From positions 1-64,000 of the forward strand of contig JBAZOO010000012.1 in assembly GCA_041648735.1 (NCBI GenBank): a stretch of DNA of 64,000 bases, written 5' to 3'. The notes beneath the pieces were generated by a model, which saw nothing but the letters and a program-made list of their open reading frames with translations, ran no database searches and had not been told where the DNA came from. This document shows positions 34,492 through 43,277 of the stretch, piece after piece. The position numbers were made by a program, and so were the translations under genes. Each line of letters opens with the position of its first letter. Within the stretch, counting starts at the first letter, position 1. Source of the stretch: JBAZOO01 sp041648735. Lineage in GTDB: Bacteria; Verrucomicrobiota; Lentisphaeria; Oligosphaerales; CAITYL01.

Positions 34492-36138
34492 TCACTGCCG
34501 ATGGCCGCGCTTGAACCGGGCGTGGGGGGGGCGGGATTCCAAAACGTCGCCGGGCGTGATCCGGACGCCGACCCGGCGGCCCTCGAACACCGTCCGGCTC
34601 AAGGATGCTTCCAGGGCCGGCACGGCCTCCGCGGGGACCTCGAACATGCTGGTCTGTTCCCGGATCTGGATCCTCCCGAGGCGCACCATGGGGCCGCGGG
34701 TGGCGCGGTTGATCACGGAGATCAAGCCCGCCGGGGTGAGGCCGTTCCGGCGGCCCAGGTTGATCTCCAGCCCGACCAGGCCCTCGCCGGCTTCGGGGGC
34801 TGGATGCCCGCCCCCGGGCGGCACGTCCGAGAGGTCTTTCTCATCGGCCAAAAACCGGCCGCACTCCAGCAGGGCGACCCGTTTCAGGAGTTCCGCCGGC
34901 GGCATCTCCGCCAGGGCCGCCGTCAGCACCGGCAGCAGGGAGTCGAGCAGCGGCTGCTCCACCGCAACCGCCTTGAGCCGTTCCGCCAGCCCCAGGAGCT
35001 GCGACTCGCAGACCTCCCGGACGCCCGGCACGCTCTTGTGGGTGAACTTCCGCTTGATGATCTGCTCGATGGTGCGGAGCTTGAATTCCTCGCGCAGATT
35101 GACAATCACGATCGAGGTCCCGGCCTTGCCCGCCCGCCCCGTCCGGCCACTGCGGTGCGTATATGCCTCGGGTTCGTCCGGCAGATTGTAGTTGATGACA
35201 TGCGTCAAGTGGGTGACGTCCAGCCCCCGGGCCGCCACGTCGGTGGCGACCAGCAGTTGCAGCTCACGGGCGCGGAACCGCTTCATCACGGCATCCCGCT
35301 GCTCCTGCATCATCTCCCCGTGCAGCGCGTCGGCGCTGTAGCCATCCCGCATCAGCTTCGCGGCCACCTCCTGGGTTTCGGCGCGCGTGCGGCAGAACAC
35401 GATGCCGTAGACATTCCGCTGGAAGTCGAGGATCCGCCGCAATGCCAGATAGCGGTCACGGGCATGGACCTTGTAGCATTCATGGCTGACGCTTTCCGCG
35501 CCGGCGTTGCGGTGGCCGACCACCGCCTCTTCCGGGTCGGTCATGTACTTGCCGGCAATGGCCGCCACCGCTTTCGACATCGTGGCGGAAAAAAGCAGCT
35601 TCCGGACGCCCGCCGGGACTTCGCCCAAAATCAGTTCCAGTTCCTCCTGGAACCCCATGCTCAGCATTTCGTCGGCCTCGTCCAGCACCACCCGCTGGAC
35701 CTGGCTCAAATCGGCGTTCCGGTGCCGCAGCAGGTCGCCCATCCGCCCCGGGGTCGCCACCACGATCTGCGCGCCGTGGCGCAGGGCCTGGACCTGGTCC
35801 CGGACCGGCGCGCCGCCATAGACCGCGACGATCCGGACCTGGGGCGTGTATTTGGCGAAGCCGGCCAAGTCCCTCGCGATCTGCAGGCACAGTTCGCGGG
35901 TCGGGCAGAGGACCACGGCCTGGATCGCCGGATTGGCGGGGTCGGTCATCTGCACCAGCGGCAGGCCATAGGCCGCGGTCTTGCCGGTGCCGGTCTGCGC
36001 CAGCGCCACCAAGTCCCGCGAACCGCCCAGGATCAGCGGCAGCACCTTCCGCTGCACCGGCGTCGGCTTCTCGAAATTCAGCTCGGCAATGCTCTTCAGC
36101 AGGGCTGGCGTCAACCCGAACGCTTCAAAATTGGGCAT
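34492..36138 (-). CDS. DEAD-box RNA helicase (CsdA/DeaD type)
   Basis: The 548-residue helicase has the Q motif (FEAFGLTPALL...FEKPTPVQ), Walker A AQTGTGKT, PTRELCLQI, DEAD in VLDEADEMLSMGF, SAT, and the C-terminal HRSGRTGRAGKAG. A DbpA-type RNA-binding domain (about residues 455-535, INLGRRNGLTPAGLISVI) ends the protein, as in CsdA/DeaD and DbpA. It likely acts in ribosome assembly and RNA decay. ATG 36138 gives the canonical start. A TATAGT -10 element lies at 36291-36296 on this strand. Confidence 0.9.
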   Translation of the reverse strand: MPNFEAFGLTPALLKSIAELNFEKPTPVQRKVLPLILGGSRDLVALAQTGTGKTAAYGLPLVQMTDPANPAIQAVVLCPTRELCLQIARDLAGFAKYTPQVRIVAVYGGAPVRDQVQALRHGAQIVVATPGRMGDLLRHRNADLSQVQRVVLDEADEMLSMGFQEELELILGEVPAGVRKLLFSATMSKAVAAIAGKYMTDPEEAVVGHRNAGAESVSHECYKVHARDRYLALRRILDFQRNVYGIVFCRTRAETQEVAAKLMRDGYSADALHGEMMQEQRDAVMKRFRARELQLLVATDVAARGLDVTHLTHVINYNLPDEPEAYTHRSGRTGRAGKAGTSIVIVNLREEFKLRTIEQIIKRKFTHKSVPGVREVCESQLLGLAERLKAVAVEQPLLDSLLPVLTAALAEMPPAELLKRVALLECGRFLADEKDLSDVPPGGGHPAPEAGEGLVGLEINLGRRNGLTPAGLISVINRATRGPMVRLGRIQIREQTSMFEVPAEAVPALEASLSRTVFEGRRVGVRITPGDVLESRPPHARFKRGHRQ

Positions 36139-36301
36139 CGTTTTCTTTCGTTCCGTGCCGGCATGACGCCCGGCTCGTGGAAATCGCCCCATGTGGTCGG
36201 CGGGACAATGCGGAGAGCGCAATGGTGGCGCCCGTGCCGCCGTTTGGGGAAACCGGCGACCGCGGGTGGGCGGAAGAATGGCCACCCTCTACTATACCCC
36301 G

Positions 36302-38767
36302 TCAAGAGCCGGGCAGGTCGCGCCATTCGTGCTTCGGGTAGCGGCGGGCGAGCGTTTTCTTGAGGGCGGGGTAGTGCCGCTGCCAGAAGCCGGCCAGGTC
36401 GTCGGTGATCTGCACGGGGCGCTGGTTCGGGGCGAGGATTTCCAGGAGGACGGGGACGCGGCCACCGGCGACCCTGGGGGTGGCGGCGAGGTCGAACAGC
36501 TCCTGGATCCGGGCGCGGCCGTGCGGCGGCTGGCCGGGGCGGTACTCGAGGCGCATCTTGCGGCCGTTGGGCATCGCCAGCGTCTCCGGCGCCATCTGCT
36601 CGACGAAGCGCTGGTCCTCCCACCCCAGCAGCCCCTTGGCCAGCGGCAGCACCGGCTTCTCGCGCACCTTGGCGTAGCGCCATTCGCCCGCGCACAGTTC
36701 CTGGAGCAGCACGGCGGTGTCGGCTTCGTCGTAGGTGATCAGCCCCTTTTCGGGGAACTGGCTGGCGACCCAGCGGACACGGCTGATCCAGGCTTCGACG
36801 GCGGCGTTCCACTCCGGCAGGTGCAGGCCGCGCTCGCGGATCATCCGTGCCAGCAGTTCCGCCGCGCCGGGCTCGCCATGGCCGGGCAGGGTCTTCTCTT
36901 CCAGCGCCACCTCCAGGCAGAGGGTGCGGCGGATCTTCTCCACCTGCTGGAGCTGCTCGTTCCAGGCCAGGGACGTCTCCTGGCGCCAGCGGTCGGGGAA
37001 GAGTTCATGCAGCCATTCCTCCTCCACGGCGGAGGCGAGGGCGAGGAGGGTGCGGGCGCCCTGGCCGCGGCCGCCGGTCTCGCGGATTTCGCCGGCGACG
37101 AGCAGGGGCGCGGAGTGGACGGCGCTGCCGCGGTCGAGTTCGCCGCGCCGGCCGGTGCGGAGTTCGCAGAGGCTCGAGCCGGGGGCGCGCCGCCGGGCGA
37201 GGTGGTCGGGATAGGCGAGGAGGAACGCCTTGGCGAGCCTTTCCGGCGGCGCTGGCCGGAGGTTGAGCGGGAGGCGGAGGCGCCGGCAGATCTGGAGGAA
37301 ATGGGCTTCGGCGCGCTGGATCTGGCGCGAGAGCGGGCTTTCGTGCCGGCCGCTGAACTGCTGGAGGAGGTTGAGCAGGTCCGATTCGTGGGGGCCGGCG
37401 GCGGTGGCGGTGGGGAGGCGTTCGCCAAGCAGGGCGGCGGCGAGGCAAGCTTCGCGCAGGCAGCCGGCGGTGGCGGCGGCGAGGAGGAAGCGGGCCAGGC
37501 GCGGGTGCGTCGGGAAGGCGGCCATCTGCTGGCCGGCGGTGGTGACTGCCAGTCCGGGGCCGGCCAGGGCGCCGAGGTCGCCCAGCAGTGCCACGGCGGC
37601 GCTGACCGCGGCGGCCGGCGGCGGCTCCGGCCAGGGGAAGGCGGCCGGGTCGGCGAACCCGAGCAGGCGCGTCTGCAAGACCGCCTCGGCCAGATCGATC
37701 CGGCGGATTTCCGGCTCCTCCCGCGAGTGGCGGTGGTTCTGTTCGAGCTGCGACCAGAGGCGGATGCAGATCCCGGCGGCCTCGCGCCCGGCCCGCCCGG
37801 CCCGCTGGTCGGCGGCGGCCCGGCTGATGGGCTCGATGAAGAGAGTGTTGAAGCCGCGGACCGCGTCGAACCGCTGGATCCGCGCCAGCCCGGCGTCAAT
37901 GACGTGGCGGATCCCGGGGATGGTCAGCGAGGTCTCGGCGATGTTGGTGGCGACGATCACCTTGCGCACTCCCGCCGGCGCCGGCGCCATCACCTGCCGC
38001 TGCTGCTCGGGCGGCAGGTCGCCGTAGAGCGGCAGCACCAGCAGCCCGGGGCCGCCACGCTCCTGGCAGGCCGCGACGGTGCGCCGGATCTCGTGGACGC
38101 CGGGCATGAAGATGAGCACGTCGCCCGTCGCCCCGGCCGCCAGGAGCTGGGCGAGGGCGGCGGCCGCGGCGTCCCACGCCTCCTGGCGCGGCAGCCGCGG
38201 CTGGTAGCGCAGCTCGATGGGGAAGGTTCGCCCCGCGCTTTGGAGCAGGGCGGCGCCGGGCAGGTAGTCGCGGAGCCCGGCCAAATCGAGGGTGGCGGAC
38301 ATGACCACCAGCCGCAAATCCGGCCGCGCCCCTTGTTGCAGGCCGCGGACGAGGGCCAGGCTCAGGTCGGTGGCGAGGCTGCGCTCGTGGAACTCGTCGA
38401 ACACCACCGCGCCGACGTCGCGCAGCTCCGGGTCGCGCAGCAGCAGCCGCGGCAGGATCCCTTCGGTGATGAAGCGCAGCCGCGTCCCCTCCCCGACCCG
38501 GTTCTCGAAGCGGGTCTGGTAGCCGACCTCGCCGCCGGCTTCGCCACCTCGTTCGAAGGCGACCCGCTCCGCCAGCAGCCGCGCCGCCAGCCGCCGCGGC
38601 TGCAGGACCAGGATGCGCCCGGCCACCGCCGGCGAGTCCAGCAGGAACTGCGGCACCTGGGTGGACTTGCCGGAGCCGGTGGGAGCGGCGAGGATCAGCC
38701 GGTTCGCCGGCGCCAGCAGGGCGGCGGCGAACTCTGGGCGGAGGGCATGGATGGGGAGGGTGGTCAT
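36302..38767 (-). CDS. hrpB: ATP-dependent helicase HrpB
   Basis: The 821-residue DEAH/RHA-like helicase begins LPIHALRPEFAAAL and has Walker A AAPTGSGKSTQVPQF, VFDEFHERS for motif II, SATLD for motif III, TNIAETSLTIPGIRHVIDAG and QRAGRAGREAAG. The C-terminal HrpB-specific region (about residues 690-815) includes a KEPVLPLAKGLLGW-like block (here KPVLPLAKGLLGWEDQ) and EILAPNQRPVQITDDLAGFW. It probably acts on RNA or as a repair factor; the bacterial role is poorly known. ATG 38767 is consistent with the family start. Confidence 0.92.
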   Translation of the reverse strand: MTTLPIHALRPEFAAALLAPANRLILAAPTGSGKSTQVPQFLLDSPAVAGRILVLQPRRLAARLLAERVAFERGGEAGGEVGYQTRFENRVGEGTRLRFITEGILPRLLLRDPELRDVGAVVFDEFHERSLATDLSLALVRGLQQGARPDLRLVVMSATLDLAGLRDYLPGAALLQSAGRTFPIELRYQPRLPRQEAWDAAAAALAQLLAAGATGDVLIFMPGVHEIRRTVAACQERGGPGLLVLPLYGDLPPEQQRQVMAPAPAGVRKVIVATNIAETSLTIPGIRHVIDAGLARIQRFDAVRGFNTLFIEPISRAAADQRAGRAGREAAGICIRLWSQLEQNHRHSREEPEIRRIDLAEAVLQTRLLGFADPAAFPWPEPPPAAAVSAAVALLGDLGALAGPGLAVTTAGQQMAAFPTHPRLARFLLAAATAGCLREACLAAALLGERLPTATAAGPHESDLLNLLQQFSGRHESPLSRQIQRAEAHFLQICRRLRLPLNLRPAPPERLAKAFLLAYPDHLARRRAPGSSLCELRTGRRGELDRGSAVHSAPLLVAGEIRETGGRGQGARTLLALASAVEEEWLHELFPDRWRQETSLAWNEQLQQVEKIRRTLCLEVALEEKTLPGHGEPGAAELLARMIRERGLHLPEWNAAVEAWISRVRWVASQFPEKGLITYDEADTAVLLQELCAGEWRYAKVREKPVLPLAKGLLGWEDQRFVEQMAPETLAMPNGRKMRLEYRPGQPPHGRARIQELFDLAATPRVAGGRVPVLLEILAPNQRPVQITDDLAGFWQRHYPALKKTLARRYPKHEWRDLPGS

Positions 38768-38839
38768 GCTGGCGGGCGTGCGGAGTCCGCAAACTGTACT
38801 GTCCACCGCCGGCGATGCAATCCCGCGACGGCTGCTGGC

Positions 38840-38868
38840 ATGGCAAATCCGCCGTTGTCCGTTATAGT
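38840..38868 (+). promoter_or_regulatory. Promoter of the small basic protein gene
   Basis: ATGGCA at 38840-38845, a 17-base spacer and TATAGT at 38863-38868 form a plausible promoter about 95 bases before the ATG at 38963. Confidence 0.55.
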
Positions 38869-38962
38869 AGGGGCGTTTTGTCCACTTTTCCGGGCCGGGT
38901 GCCGTGCCGGGCTTGTGGATTCCCCATTTTTTGGCAAGAAAAGCGACAGTGGAGGTTTGACC

Positions 38963-39166
38963 ATGGCCCAGTCACATTCGCAACGCCGGTATAAAGTCCC
39001 CCGCACCCCGACCAAGTCGGCGGGCAAGCGCCGCCAGCGCATCAAGGTGCAGAAGCGCCGCCTGGTCGCCCTCGGCGTTGACGCCGCGAAGGTCGGGAAG
39101 CTCAACGCCCAGGAAATCCGCGGGCTGCTGCGCCACCCGGCGAAGCTGGCGCCGGCGGCGGCCTGA
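38963..39166 (+). CDS. Very basic 67-residue protein, possibly ribosome-associated
   Basis: I do not recognise a named family. The protein is rich in Lys and Arg (SQRRYKVPRTPTKSAGKRR, then KVQKRRLVALG) and ends with a short helix-like LNAQEIRGLLRHP. The composition and size are those of small ribosomal or nucleic-acid-binding proteins; PVC bacteria are known to encode small basic proteins of uncertain role. GGAGG precedes the ATG. The gene stands alone with its own promoter and a perfect terminator, which suggests high independent expression. It is divergent from hrpB. Confidence 0.75.
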   Translation: MAQSHSQRRYKVPRTPTKSAGKRRQRIKVQKRRLVALGVDAAKVGKLNAQEIRGLLRHPAKLAPAAA

Positions 39167-39194
39167 GCGCGGGGCATTCCCGTGCCAGGCAGTG

Positions 39195-39231
39195 AAAGAC
39201 CCGGCCGCGGACTCCGCGGGCCGGGTCTTTT
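39195..39231 (+). terminator. Rho-independent terminator
   Basis: AAAGACCCGGCC and GCGGA pair with TCCGC and GGCCGGGTCTTT around a minimal loop, giving a 17-bp stem with one bulge and a terminal T-run at 39228-39231. One copy of the GCGGACTCCGC palindrome forms the tip. It follows the small basic protein gene by 28 bases. Confidence 0.92.
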
Positions 39232-39311
39232 GTTGCCGCCCCGGCGGCGGCGGCCTACAGTACGGCAGGCGGCTCGGCGCACGGGCCGCCGGAAGCTTGG
39301 AGGGCCTGGCC

Positions 39312-39881
39312 ATGAAACCGATCCGTTCCTGGTTGTCGCTGCTGCTGGGGGTTGCCGCCGGCGTCGCCTTCGCCGCGCCCGGCGCCGGGGAGGGCGCCGG
39401 GACTGGCTTCAAGCTGACCTCGCCAGCCTTCCCCCATGACGGCCTGATGCCGGTGCGCCACACGGGCGACGGCGCCGACCTGTCGCCGGCACTGGCCTGG
39501 ACCGAGCCGCCCGCTGGCACCCGCTCCTTCGCCCTGATCGCCAATGACCCGGATGCGCCCGACCCGCGGGCGCCGCGCCTGGTCTGGGTGCATTGGGTCT
39601 TGTACAACATCCCGGCGACGCTGCGCGGCCTGGCCGAGGGCTACCGGCCCGGCGCCCTGCCCGGGGCGCGGGACGGGGTCAGCGATTTCCGCCGCCCCGG
39701 CTACGGCGGCCCGCAGCCGCCGATCGGCACCCACCGCTACTTCTTCAAGCTCTACGCCCTCGACGCGCTTCTGCCCGAGGCGAAGGCGCCGCCGACCCAG
39801 GCGCAACTGGAGAAGCTCATGGCCGGCCACATCCTCGCCCGGGCGGAGCTGGTCGGCCGCTACGGGCGTCCCGGCCGCTGA
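39312..39881 (+). CDS. YbhB/YbcL-family (Raf kinase inhibitor-like) protein, secreted
   Basis: The 189-residue protein has an N-terminal signal peptide (about residues 1-22, ending FAA) and then the bacterial PEBP fold. FKLTSPAFPHDGLMP, LSPALAWTEPPAGTRSFALI, NDPDAPDP, VHWVLYNIP and HRYFFKLYALD mark the ligand pocket. The natural ligand of bacterial PEBP-like proteins is unknown. Export suggests a periplasmic location. GGAGGG precedes the ATG. Confidence 0.88.
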   Translation: MKPIRSWLSLLLGVAAGVAFAAPGAGEGAGTGFKLTSPAFPHDGLMPVRHTGDGADLSPALAWTEPPAGTRSFALIANDPDAPDPRAPRLVWVHWVLYNIPATLRGLAEGYRPGALPGARDGVSDFRRPGYGGPQPPIGTHRYFFKLYALDALLPEAKAPPTQAQLEKLMAGHILARAELVGRYGRPGR

Positions 39882-39997
39882 GGCGGGCGGCGGATGGGGG
39901 CGGGCGGTGAAATCCCCGGCGCTGGCTATACTATCGGCCACGCGCCGGGCGATCCGCCGCGCCGCCCCTCCCTTCGCCCCATGACCCCCATCCCGGG

Positions 39998-42900
39998 ATG
40001 CCTTCAGCCATGAGCACAAGCCCCAACGGATCCGCCTTTCCCGTCATCCCCGCCGCCGGCGAGGCCGCGGGCGGCTTCACGGTGACCCGGGTCACGCCGC
40101 TGCCGGCGTTGCGCGCCACCGTGGTCGAGGCGCGGCACGACCGCACCGGCGCCCGGCTGCTCCACGTCGCCACCGACGACAGCGAGAACCTCTGTGCCAT
40201 CGGCTTCCGCACGCCGCCAGCCGACGACACCGGCGTGCCGCACATCCTGGAGCATTCCGTGCTTGGCGGCTCGCGCAAGTTCCCGGTGAAGGATCCCTTC
40301 CTGGAAATGCTCAAGCGCAGCATGGCCACCTTCATCAACGCCTTCACCTATTCGGACAAGACGGTCTACCCGGTGTGCAGCACGGTGCCGAAGGACTTCT
40401 TCAACCTGGTCGACGTCTACCTCGATGCGGTCTTCCACCCCACGATCACCCCGGCGACCCTCAAGCAGGAGGGGCACCACCTGGCGCTGGCCGAGCCCGC
40501 CGACCCCGCCAGCCCGCTGGTCATCAAGGGGATCGTCTACAACGAGATGAAGGGCGCCTACTCGGAGCTGGACGCGCTCATCGACCGCGTCTCCACCCAG
40601 ATGCTCTTCCCCGACACCCCCTATGGCCGGGACTCCGGCGGCGACCCCGCGGCGATCCCGGCCCTCACCTACGGGCAGTTCCGCGCCTTCCACGACCGCT
40701 ACTACCATCCGGCCAACAGCTTCATTGTCCTCTACGGCAACATCCCCACCGGCCGCAGCCTGGAATTCATCGGCGAACGGCTGGCGGAGCTGCCGCCGCC
40801 CCCCGCCGGGCTGGACTCGCGCATCCCCCGCCAGCCCCGCTGGGAGGCGCCCCGCGAGCATCTGGAGCCCTACCCGATCGGCCCCGACGACGACCCCGCC
40901 GGCCAGGCCGCCGTCACCATCGCCTGGCTGGTCGGCGACGCGGCGGCGGTCGAGACCGAGCTGGCCTTCGAGGTGATCGACCAGCTCCTCCTCGGCCATG
41001 ACGGCGCGCCGCTGCACAAGGCGCTCATCGATTCCCGGCTCGGCGAGGACCTGACCGCCGCCGGCTTCAGCCTCGGCACCCTCGAGAGCAGCTTCCACGT
41101 CGGCCTCAAGGGCACCGACCCGGAGAAGAAGGAGGCCATCCTCCAGCTCGTCCTGGCCACCCTGGAGCAGACGGTGCGCGACGGCTTCCCCCCCGAGCGC
41201 GTCGAGGCCGCCTTCCAGCAGCTCGAATACAGCCAGCGCGAGATCAGCAACGCCTATCCGCTGCGCGTCATGAACCGCGTCTACGAAGGCTGGCTCTATG
41301 ACCTCGACCCGCTCACCTACCTGCGCCTGGACGAGGCGCTGGAGCAGCTCCGCCAGCGCTGGCGGCGCGAGCCGGACCTCTTCACCCGCCTGATCGAGGA
41401 GCGGCTGGTGCGCAATCCGCACCGGCTCACCGCCGTCTTCCTGCCGGAGCCCCAGCTCCAGCGGCAGCGGGACGCCGCCTTCGCGGCAACCATGGCCGCC
41501 CGCAAGGCCGCCATGCCCGCGGCGGAGCTGGCGCTGGTCGTGGCCGAGGCCGCCGAGCTGGCCCGCCGCCAGGACGCCCCCAACTCCCCCGAAGCCCTGG
41601 CCACCCTCCCCGTGCTGCACAAGGGCGACCTGCCGCGCCAGCCCAAGGAAATCCCGGCCGAGGTCCAGGAAATCCGCCCCGGGCTGCCGCTCGTCCGCAC
41701 TGGCGTCTTCGCCAACGGCGTCAACTATTTCGTCCTCGCCAGCGACCTCACCGGGCTCCCGGCCGACCTCTGGGACGTGCTCCCGGCCTTCACCGAACTG
41801 TTCAACCGCCTGGGGACGAAGCGCCACAGTTTCGTCGAGGTCGGCGAACGCATCACCGCCTGCACCGGCGGCCTCGGCGCCGCCGCCTTCACCAGCGTCT
41901 ACGCCGCCGCGCCGGAGCGGATTTTGCCCTGCTTCTCGGTTTCCTTCAAGGCGCTGGACCGGCGCTACGCCGACGCCCTGGCGATCGTCCGCGAGCTGCT
42001 GCTGGAGCTGGACTTCGCCGACAGCGAGCGGCTGCGCGACCTCGCCAACCAGATGAAGGTCCAGCGGCTCAGCGGGATCATTGACAGCGGCCACTATTTC
42101 AGCCTGCTCCAGGCCGCGCAGGGGCTTTCGCCGCTGGCCGCCCTCAACTGCCGCCTCACCGGCCTGCCGCAGGTCCGCTTCGCCGGGCGCCTGGCCAAGA
42201 ACTTCGACGCGGAAATCGCCGGGCTGCGGGAAAAACTCGGCCGCCTCCAGCGCTTCCTCCTTGACGCCGGCCGCTTCCGCGCCGCCTTCACCGGCGGCGA
42301 CGCCGCGGCGGCGGCCACGGCCTCCTGGCTGGCGGAGTTCGCATCCGCCCTGCCGGCCACGCCGCTGCCGCCGCCGGCGACGGAAATCGTGCCGCTGCCC
42401 GCCGGCCTGCCGCCGGCCGTGGGGCTGGCCCACCCCGCCGAGGTCGCCTTCGTCGCCGCCGCCCTGCCGGCGCCGACCGCCGCCGAACCGGCGTTCCCGG
42501 CCTTGCAGGTGTTCAGCAAGATGCTGGCGCTCGGCCACTTGTGGGAGGAGATCCGGGCCAAGGGCGGCGCCTACGGCGGCCTGTGCAGCTACGACCCGAG
42601 CGCCGGCACCTTCGGGCTGATGAGCTACCGCGACCCCAACATCCGCCGCACCCTCGCGGTCTACGACAACCTGCCCGCCGTGGTCCGGGAGATGCCGCTC
42701 GGCGACGCCGAGGTCGAGCGCGGGATCATCTCCGTGGCCAAGGCCGAGGAGGCGCCGATCCGGCCGGGCGCGGCCACCGCCACCGCCCTCTGGCGCCAGC
42801 TTTCCGGGCTCACCCCGGAGCTGCGCCGGGAGCGCTACGAGCGGCTGCTGGCCGTCACCGGCGCCGGCATCCGCCAGGCGGCCCTGGAGATGCTGGAGCG

Positions 42901-43012
42901 TGGCGCGGCGCGCCGGCGGATCTGCGTCCTGGCCGGCAAGCCGATGCTCGACGCCGCCAACGCCCAGCCCGGCCTGCCGCTGGCCATCGAAACCGTGGCC
43001 GACGAGGGGTGA
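39998..43012 (+). CDS. M16C-family zinc metallopeptidase (presequence-protease-like)
   Basis: The 1004-residue protein matches the single-chain M16C group (presequence protease PreP, yeast Cym1). The inverted zinc motif HILEH is at about residues 84-88 in GVPHILEHSVLGGSRKFPVKDPF, and the distal Glu lies in VYNEMKGAYSELDAL (about residues 180-194). Further M16C features are FPDTPYGRDSGGDP, FHDRYYHPANSFIVLYGN and the C-terminal EEIRAKGGAYGG. These enzymes cut short unfolded peptides inside a closed chamber. There is no signal peptide. ATG 39998 or ATG 40010 could be the start. TATACT at 39927-39932 is a likely -10. Confidence 0.92.
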   Translation: MPSAMSTSPNGSAFPVIPAAGEAAGGFTVTRVTPLPALRATVVEARHDRTGARLLHVATDDSENLCAIGFRTPPADDTGVPHILEHSVLGGSRKFPVKDPFLEMLKRSMATFINAFTYSDKTVYPVCSTVPKDFFNLVDVYLDAVFHPTITPATLKQEGHHLALAEPADPASPLVIKGIVYNEMKGAYSELDALIDRVSTQMLFPDTPYGRDSGGDPAAIPALTYGQFRAFHDRYYHPANSFIVLYGNIPTGRSLEFIGERLAELPPPPAGLDSRIPRQPRWEAPREHLEPYPIGPDDDPAGQAAVTIAWLVGDAAAVETELAFEVIDQLLLGHDGAPLHKALIDSRLGEDLTAAGFSLGTLESSFHVGLKGTDPEKKEAILQLVLATLEQTVRDGFPPERVEAAFQQLEYSQREISNAYPLRVMNRVYEGWLYDLDPLTYLRLDEALEQLRQRWRREPDLFTRLIEERLVRNPHRLTAVFLPEPQLQRQRDAAFAATMAARKAAMPAAELALVVAEAAELARRQDAPNSPEALATLPVLHKGDLPRQPKEIPAEVQEIRPGLPLVRTGVFANGVNYFVLASDLTGLPADLWDVLPAFTELFNRLGTKRHSFVEVGERITACTGGLGAAAFTSVYAAAPERILPCFSVSFKALDRRYADALAIVRELLLELDFADSERLRDLANQMKVQRLSGIIDSGHYFSLLQAAQGLSPLAALNCRLTGLPQVRFAGRLAKNFDAEIAGLREKLGRLQRFLLDAGRFRAAFTGGDAAAAATASWLAEFASALPATPLPPPATEIVPLPAGLPPAVGLAHPAEVAFVAAALPAPTAAEPAFPALQVFSKMLALGHLWEEIRAKGGAYGGLCSYDPSAGTFGLMSYRDPNIRRTLAVYDNLPAVVREMPLGDAEVERGIISVAKAEEAPIRPGAATATALWRQLSGLTPELRRERYERLLAVTGAGIRQAALEMLERGAARRRICVLAGKPMLDAANAQPGLPLAIETVADEG

Positions 43013-43014
43013 AA

Positions 43015-43068
43015 AACGGATAGGATTTTGATTTCAGGGGGCGGACCGGACGGGGGGGGGGATAACTC
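43015..43068 (+). repeat. Direct repeat A flanking the ATPase gene
   Basis: The 54-base copy begins AACGGAT and contains GGATTTTGATTTCAGGGGGC, a G-run and GGGATAAC. It matches repeat B at 44427-44478 at all but a few positions, apart from the length of the G-run. It starts two bases after the M16 peptidase stop. Confidence 0.85.
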
Positions 43069-43277
43069 ACCCCCACCCGAGGATGTGAGGAAGGCGAAGG
43101 GAGGGGAATTCCGAATGCGTCCGGCGGGATCCGCGCCAACGGTGAAAAGCATGGTTGGGCGTTGTGGTTCGTTAAGTGGCGAGCAGTGTCGGAACCGTCA
43201 CCCTAATTTTAACAATCCACGGCGGCGTGTGAAATTTCTGCATCGGTTGCAGGATTTTCGCGACACGGGGGGAGGGC
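43069..43277. other. Gene-free region before the DUF4143 ATPase
   Basis: No gene is visible. The stretch is of lower GC content (for example CCCTAATTTTAACAATCCAC at about 43200-43219) than flanking core genes. GGGGGGAGGG just before 43278 could serve as the ribosome site of the ATPase gene. Confidence 0.4.
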
